From: Absidia repens
Lineage: Eukaryota > Mucoromycota > Mucoromycetes > Mucorales > Cunninghamellaceae
DNA length: 64,000 nt
Assembly: GCA_002105175.1 (NCBI GenBank)
Contig: MCGE01000018.1
Location: forward strand, 372,001-436,000
Direction of reading: 5' to 3'
Shown: piece by piece, positions 59,101-64,000 of the stretch
Position numbering within the stretch: position 1 is the stretch's first letter
Layout of the letters: each line of letters begins with the position of its first letter
Position numbers and translations under genes: made by a program
The notes under the pieces: generated by a model
What the model saw: the letters and a program-made list of their open reading frames with translations, nothing else
The model's database searches: none
What the model was told of the DNA's origin: nothing

Positions 59101-59274
59101 CTGCTGATTGGGTGCATGCCAAGACCTAGAGGAATAGCTGTTTGATCTTTGTGATGGTACCGTCTGTGTTGGCGGTGCTGGGCAGCTCTTCCCGGCAGAA
59201 TGCCCAAAGACTTGCTCCAATAATATACATGTAGTAAGTATAGTGGTGATTGCAAACAACAGAGGCAATTTCAT
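55558..59274 (-). CDS. IRE1: Unfolded-protein-response sensor kinase/endoribonuclease IRE1
   Basis: Seven exons (58639-59274, 58334-58559, 58112-58282, 57112-58044, 56196-57042, 55801-56068, 55558-55731) give 1084 aa. In order: signal peptide MKLPLLFAITTILTTCILL; luminal beta-propeller-like domain (LATSLDGSIRGIDRYNGRVY, NGPQNYNVTYIIEPVNGGS, YMGEKSTMMIALDPINGNI, TAYVGIHGGTLYAL), broken by an Asp9-Asn8 insert; transmembrane helix YVIILLTLGFMN; kinase with YGSHGTVVYKG, VAVKRLL, HRDLKPQN and SDFGLCKKL; then the KEN RNase domain (DASDRFE, YDWYRR, RKYDGKRVRDLLRALRNKKH, YYFTARFPRLLL). All catalytic parts look intact. In fungi IRE1 splices HAC1 mRNA in response to ER stress. One intron contains a CT/GA microsatellite of about 30 bp. 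Confidence 0.97.
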
Positions 59275-59391
59275 ATCATAAACATGTGGAGAGTAAAAAA
59301 GAAAAAAGGGAGAGAGAGGAACATAAAAAAAAAAAGCGAGAGAAAGAAGGGATTTTAAACACCGTCAAACATCAGTAATCAGGCAAAAAGT

Positions 59392-60901
59392 TTATTTTGG
59401 TATATGTGTGCTGATCAATTTTGCATATTTTGTTGAATCTAATTGAATAATACTATTTCTACCCAGAATATCTTCAAAGAATTGATCTTGTTCGCCTTTG
59501 GTAATATCACCACTGACCGCCACTGCTGCTTTTGCCTCTTCACCACGATGTTCACCAATAAACCCCATATTTAAAATCCGCACAGTTTCGCTAAATCCAC
59601 CACCCCAAAGTAAAGGTTCCAAGTATTTCAGCACGACAAGTCCAGTCTTAAATAAAATCATGTCCCCCTCAAGTAAAAAAATATCTAATAATCTAGAAGA
59701 TAATCCAAGTGGAATGATAGAAGAGAAGAGAGTCATTAGCCAGTCAGGGAGGTAGTTATCGGGCGTCAAAGAGAGGTTCTTGAAGTGGAGGTATAGCTTT
59801 GGCATATGCTCGGCAAAGATCACATTAAACACCTTGAAGTAGCCCTTGACACGCGCTTCATCTGAGTTGTATAATGCCGCAAGTACCGGACTGTTGTGGA
59901 TCAAGTTGGATAGAGACAAAAAGGCATCATAAACTCCCATATTCAAAAGAAGCATACCAGCCAAAAAGGAAGACCCGCGAATCTGACACAAAATAAAATA
60001 AGAATAACAGGTTAGATAATGAAGCTCTTTTTCATACAATCTCCTTACATATTGTAGGTCTGAGCGATACCCAATATATGCTTGTAGTACTTTTCGGAGG
60101 GATAAAAACATTGGACCATCAGGCTATGAAATGAAATAATGAAATTTGTTAAATATCAAGCTAAGTTCATGATGGGGTTTGATAGATATACTTACTTGAA
60201 ATACGCATAGACTTGGAAGTGTACGTATTATATCTTCATCTACCGCTTTATGTAAGAATGCGATAGTGCTTGAATCATAATTTGGATCATCCACAGTGCC
60301 ATCGTTTTCATCTGCCACATGGTCATCATCACCGTCATCATCATCATCATCATCATCATCTTGATCATCGCCCAGTTCCATGGAGTCCTTTGGATCAGTA
60401 CTTCGCCTTTCATTAGTTGTATTATCCATAGTGTCGCTGATGCTGTCATCCGAGTATCTTTGTAGCCCTTTGTCATTGTATGTTTGTGATTGCAGTCCTT
60501 CATCGCCGTCGTCGAATTCGTTGCTGTGAGATGAAGATGTTGATCTAGGTGTCAGTGGTTCATCATCAAAGTTGCTGTACTTGTTATCATCGTCCAGATC
60601 ATTCAGTACGTTGAGGCTACTGGTGCGCTTTCCAATGAATTGTTGATAAAATAACGAGTTATCTTCTGATGCAATATCCTGATGAGTGTGCGTTATTCCG
60701 TCAGAATATTGAGCAACGCCGTTTTCCACCGCCTTCCTTTCATCCGATGATAATGAATCCTGAGTATATTTCGGTTTGGTATCTTGAGAAGATCGTTTAA
60801 TGGGAGGTAGGCGCCGGACACATGCGGCGAAGGATTCTATATAAGGTCATAATAATCAATAAATATCAACCGCTGTTTCTTTCGGGGGAAGTGGCAAACC
60901 A

Positions 60902-60939
<38 letters not shown>

Positions 60940-62323
60940 ATTACCTTTAGATAAATTGAGATTGTTACCAATCGCCAATATCCATACTTTCCGTCTACAT
61001 CTAGGTGGAATACCTTGTCGCCAAAGCTCCTGCACCTTTTTTTCCTTGATCCTATGTAGAAAAGTTGTTAGTTTCAATCTATTGTATATTTCTTCCTTGG
61101 GAGACTTACTTTTGACTCCAATGCGGTAGAATCGTTTTTTCCCATACATTCACAGACTGAGCCATCTTCCTGTCGGTTTCTTCTTTTTTCTTGTCATGTT
61201 CTTTTTGTTTTTTAGCCTCTATTGGGTTCAGTATAATTTTGCGTTAGACTACTTGCTGTGTATCCGTATGTACATTTATATTACCTAGCTTTTGTGCCTT
61301 TTTCATCATCGCGTCATGTTGTTGCAAGTGCTTTTTTTCTTCCACTGGGTTCTTTGGCGGTAGCATCCTAGTAAAACCGGATAATTGTCTTTTGATGAGA
61401 TTTTTTCTTAGCTACAATGAAAATCTTACCTAGGTCTAGTTTTAGACACCACAGATTCTAAAGGGGAAGGCTTCATGTTTCGCTGTCGACTAAAAGGATT
61501 TATACTAGTAAAAATGGAAGTAAGGGTTAGTCTAAGTTTCCTACATATTTCTATTGGCAAAAACATCAGCCTACCTCGTTCTTCTATTCAACCCCTTCAG
61601 ATTGGATCCACCAGATGTTGCCACTGCTGTCTTTTCCAGTACATTTCGTTTGGTGCCACGTATAGAATTCGACCTGGTTTGACTAGAATTGACATCACTT
61701 CCAGACATACCAACTGTAGCGGCGGCAGCGGCAGCAGCTCCAGCAGCAGCTGAAGCGGTAGGAGAGTCATTGAGCACATCAGATATAGAATAAAAGGGAC
61801 CACTAACATCAGCAGAAGTAATCCTATAATGGCCATCGCCTGGTTGAACAGAAGTAGGAGTGGAAGCAGCATTGGGTGAAGTAGTTGTATGCTGGTTATT
61901 GTTGATAGGATTTCTACCAGGCATAAACTTTAGAAGTTTTGCAGATGTTGATATGGGTGGCGGACTTGTATAACGAGTAGAGGCATCGCGAGGTAAATCT
62001 AATGACACCTCTTCAAACAGTTGATCATAGTGAGATGTTTGCCGTGATTCTGTCGGAGAGGAGGGTAAACGCTGGGAATCCTTGTCTATAGTGTTGTTTT
62101 TTTCGTCTTCATCGCTATTCTCTAGAGAAAGTTCATTCAAAAGATGGTCTGCAGTAAATTCGTTGTTCTGTTGTAGTGTTTGCGTTTCCAGATGAATTCC
62201 ATTTTTGTTGTTTAAATATAAATGGTCATCTTGTTGGTGATTGTATTCCGATGGTTGAATGTTCTTGTCTTGATCCAAGTCAAGGTCTACAAAATCAGTA
62301 TCATTGTCAATGTTTGATTGCAT
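59392..62323 (-). CDS. TBC-domain Rab GTPase-activating-protein homologue
   Basis: About nine exons, starting MQSNIDNDTDFVDLDLDQDK and ending at 59392. A long acidic and Ser/Ala-rich N-terminus includes an Ala run (about 61715-61750). A coiled-coil-like basic stretch follows (KKHLQQHDAMMKKAQKLEAK). The TBC domain opens with ELWRQGIPPRCRRKVWILAI, continues after a 200-residue acidic insert (Asp9) with VDEDIIRTLPSLCVFQ, PDGPMFLSLRKVLQAYIGY, SDLQYIRGSSFLAGMLLLNM and PDWLMTLFSSIIPLGLSSRL. The Arg finger (IIRT) is present. The Gln finger, normally YVQGMS, reads YIRGSS across the exon join. One intron carries a 35-nt A/T run (60903-60937). Only 117 bp separate its stop from the IRE1 ATG. TBC family is firm; the GAP activity is doubtful. 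Confidence 0.88.
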
Positions 62324-62344
62324 AGGGGAGGATCGACGTTGTAT

Positions 62345-62380
<36 letters not shown>

Positions 62381-62861
62381 AAAAAGAAGTGTTAAGAGAC
62401 ACTAGACAAGGAAAATTTTGAGTCTGCGCCGGAATTTGAAATTATGTTCCTGTCAGAGTCTGCAGATTATATTTCTAACTTTTACAATGTGGCAGACAAA
62501 AATCAACTCAATTTATCTCACTTCGATACACATTTATTATAATAAATTGTATTCCAAGTCTTGTATAGATTTTCGATATTTGTTCACGACTATTTCAGGA
62601 TAAGAGGTCAGCGTTTATTGGGCTAATATCTTCCTTTCTTTTTTTTTATCCAAAAGGGATATCATATATCGTAAAGCGCATCCATCATTCACGTATTCTC
62701 ACTTCTATAAAGTCTAAATCTATTATTGATTTTACCAAACTACAAATGACTGAACTTGAGCCTAAAAATTTCAGATACTGTTATGCTGAACGCTTATTAG
62801 CGGAATTTTAAAAATGCAGTAATGAAAAATCAGTTTCGAAAAATAAGTTTTGGGAAAATAC
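62324..62861. other. Intergenic between the TBC gene and the LTR element
   Basis: Begins with a 28-nt A-run (about 62350-62377) upstream of the TBC start and continues as AT-rich DNA without a gene. Confidence 0.5.
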
Positions 62862-63421
62862 TGTGACGGTTGAACCCAACCTTGAAAATCGTTTGGGATG
62901 AAACAAAGACGCCTGACGGTCGGAGTGGAGGTGTGCGTGCCGCACGCTCAGTTTTGGTTTCGTGCGTGAAGCATGAAACATCATAAAAATTTAGTATAAA
63001 TACCTTTAAAAATTTCAAAAGAAAAAATAATTATTATATTTTAATCACTTTTAATATCTTTACTTTTTAATAAATTCATTACAAAGGTTTTTTTAAACCT
63101 CCCAACTTGTTGGCTTCTTTTATTCCTCACTTTGGAATATTTTATTATATATTTTTGACAGCTGAGTCTGAATCTCGCTTCACTTTATTTTTTTGACTTG
63201 ATCTAAGTCACTACTTATTTTATTGACCTTATTATTTTCATCTTTGAAAATAATACATCCTCACTTGGACTTTCAAGTTTAGTCCTTTATTATCTTTAAG
63301 CCTTTGAAGCTACAATCGGTTGAACTTAATCCTAAAAAGTTCTGGTGCTCACTCTATAAAAAATAAAAACCTACAAAAACAATCTCCAGTTACGACCTAG
63401 CAACCAAAATTAGCCGTAACA
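62862..63421 (+). repeat. 5' LTR of an LTR retrotransposon
   Basis: The 560-bp segment starts TGTGACGGTT and ends AGCCGTAACA, imperfect inverted ends of the TG..CA type. A TATA box (TATAAATA at 62995-63002) lies about 135 bp inside. A primer-binding site follows the right end. The 3' LTR is beyond the window, so boundaries rest on the ends and the primer site. Confidence 0.75.
62995..63002 (+). promoter_or_regulatory. TATA box in the LTR
   Basis: TATAAATA within the presumed U3 part of the LTR. Confidence 0.4.
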
Positions 63422-63425
63422 TATT

Positions 63426-63443
63426 TGGTGCTCACTACAGGGG
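63426..63443 (+). other. tRNA primer-binding site candidate
   Basis: TGGTGCTCACTACAGGGG begins four bases after the LTR end and starts with TGG, the complement of a tRNA CCA tail. The tRNA was not identified. A partial copy, TGGTGCTCACT, lies inside the LTR near 63342. Confidence 0.55.
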
Positions 63444-63609
63444 TATCAAAATTAAAATTGGATACAAAATTGGATATCTATCATTTTTCCAAGGAACATC
63501 AATCAATCTTTTAAGAAAACTCTATCAAAATCAAGTAAATCCTACTCTTATTTACAAGCCTTTTCTCAAACCAATCAATCAAAACTTTCAATTCAATTAT
63601 AAAAACAAG

Positions 63610-64000
63610 ATGCCCGAACATACTGTGTTGGCTAATGTACCTGGTTACCAACCAAAGCTCAAATTAATGCCTTTTTCTGGATTTGAAGGAGAAGATTTCA
63701 GAAACTTTAAGCAATCATTGGAAAACTATTTTGCTTTATCAAATATTACTGATGAAAACCGCAAGCTTGTCATCTTGAAGACTCAATTGTATCATGCCGC
63801 AAGAACATTTGTAAACAAGCTAGAAAAAAATCAGGCACAGATTTCATATTCCGAAGTCATGCAAAAATTAATGAAACAATACATCACACCCGAGCTAATT
63901 CAAACATACGAATATGCTTTCAATAATATGACTCAAGGTCTTGATGAACATCCAAGAACTTTTTATTCAAGATTATTTGAAGCTGCTGAACTAGCTGATA
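63610..64000 (+). CDS. Retrotransposon Gag, 5' part, cut by the window end
   Basis: The frame is open from the ATG at 63610 to the window edge (130 codons). It includes LKLMPFSGFEGEDFRNFKQS and FYSRLFEAAELAD. The pattern PF.G..GED..NF..SLE.YF..., then a helical segment with QLYHAARTFVNKLE, is the start of a Ty3/gypsy-type capsid region. Position 189 bp after the LTR agrees with this. Protease and polymerase parts lie outside, so activity cannot be judged. The coding part seen has no stop or frameshift. Confidence 0.75.
   Translation, partial: MPEHTVLANVPGYQPKLKLMPFSGFEGEDFRNFKQSLENYFALSNITDENRKLVILKTQLYHAARTFVNKLEKNQAQISYSEVMQKLMKQYITPELIQTYEYAFNNMTQGLDEHPRTFYSRLFEAAELAD

Noticed and set aside
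1..64000. tRNA, rRNA genes and CRISPR arrays
   Set aside because: No cloverleaf-like segment, rRNA core or regularly spaced short direct repeat array was found by eye.

Overview
The window is nuclear DNA of a filamentous fungus, most likely an early-diverging one (Mucoromycota). This is inferred from about 15 intron-containing genes with short GT..AG introns (mostly 50-120 bp), AT-rich intergenic DNA full of T and A homopolymers, Ser/Thr/Gln/Asn-rich low-complexity proteins, and typically fungal genes (a PacC/Rim101 factor, a fungalysin, a Ran1-type kinase, an ECL1-like zinc protein, a Zn2Cys6 factor, IRE1). No organism-level search was possible. Most genes had to be assembled by eye from several reading frames.

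Layout: 0-6.4 kb, NMN adenylyltransferase (-) diverging from LCB2 of serine palmitoyltransferase (+), then a small ECL1-family gene (+). 7-17 kb, repeat copy 1, a secreted M36 fungalysin (-), tubulin cofactor C (+), indoleamine 2,3-dioxygenase (+), repeat copy 2. 18-26 kb, an old-yellow-enzyme remnant (-), a Zn2Cys6 factor (-), a NIPSNAP gene with an apparent 1-bp frameshift (+), repeat copy 3. 27-34 kb, a Ran1-like kinase (-), a coding-like but unrecognised stretch (-), repeat copy 4. 35-43 kb, PacC/Rim101 (+), a hexokinase-like gene with eroded sugar and phosphate motifs (+), a possible small membrane protein (-), repeat copy 5. 43-50.4 kb, RAE1/GLE2 (+), a type II membrane protein with a second C-run frameshift (+), a low-complexity protein (-), a membrane protein with PPxY motifs (+). 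50.7-53.4 kb, a short inverted-repeat transposon and repeat copies 6 and 7. 53.9-62.3 kb, three tightly packed minus-strand genes: cyclin, IRE1 and a TBC-domain protein. 62.9-64 kb, the 5' LTR and gag start of an LTR retrotransposon.

The strongest unexplained signal is a dispersed repeat family, seven copies in 64 kb. Each begins with a CACGTG box, followed by a pyrimidine tract, a conserved hairpin core and an AATAAA motif about 260-320 bp downstream of the box. Six copies lie in the same orientation about 8-10 kb apart, all in intergenic DNA. No reading frame is conserved in all copies, so the unit resembles a small non-coding transcription unit or a non-autonomous element.

The genes are mostly housekeeping and form no obvious operon-like pathway cluster. 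IDO (first step of kynurenine-route NAD synthesis) and NMNAT (NAD-forming step) belong to one pathway but lie 13 kb apart.
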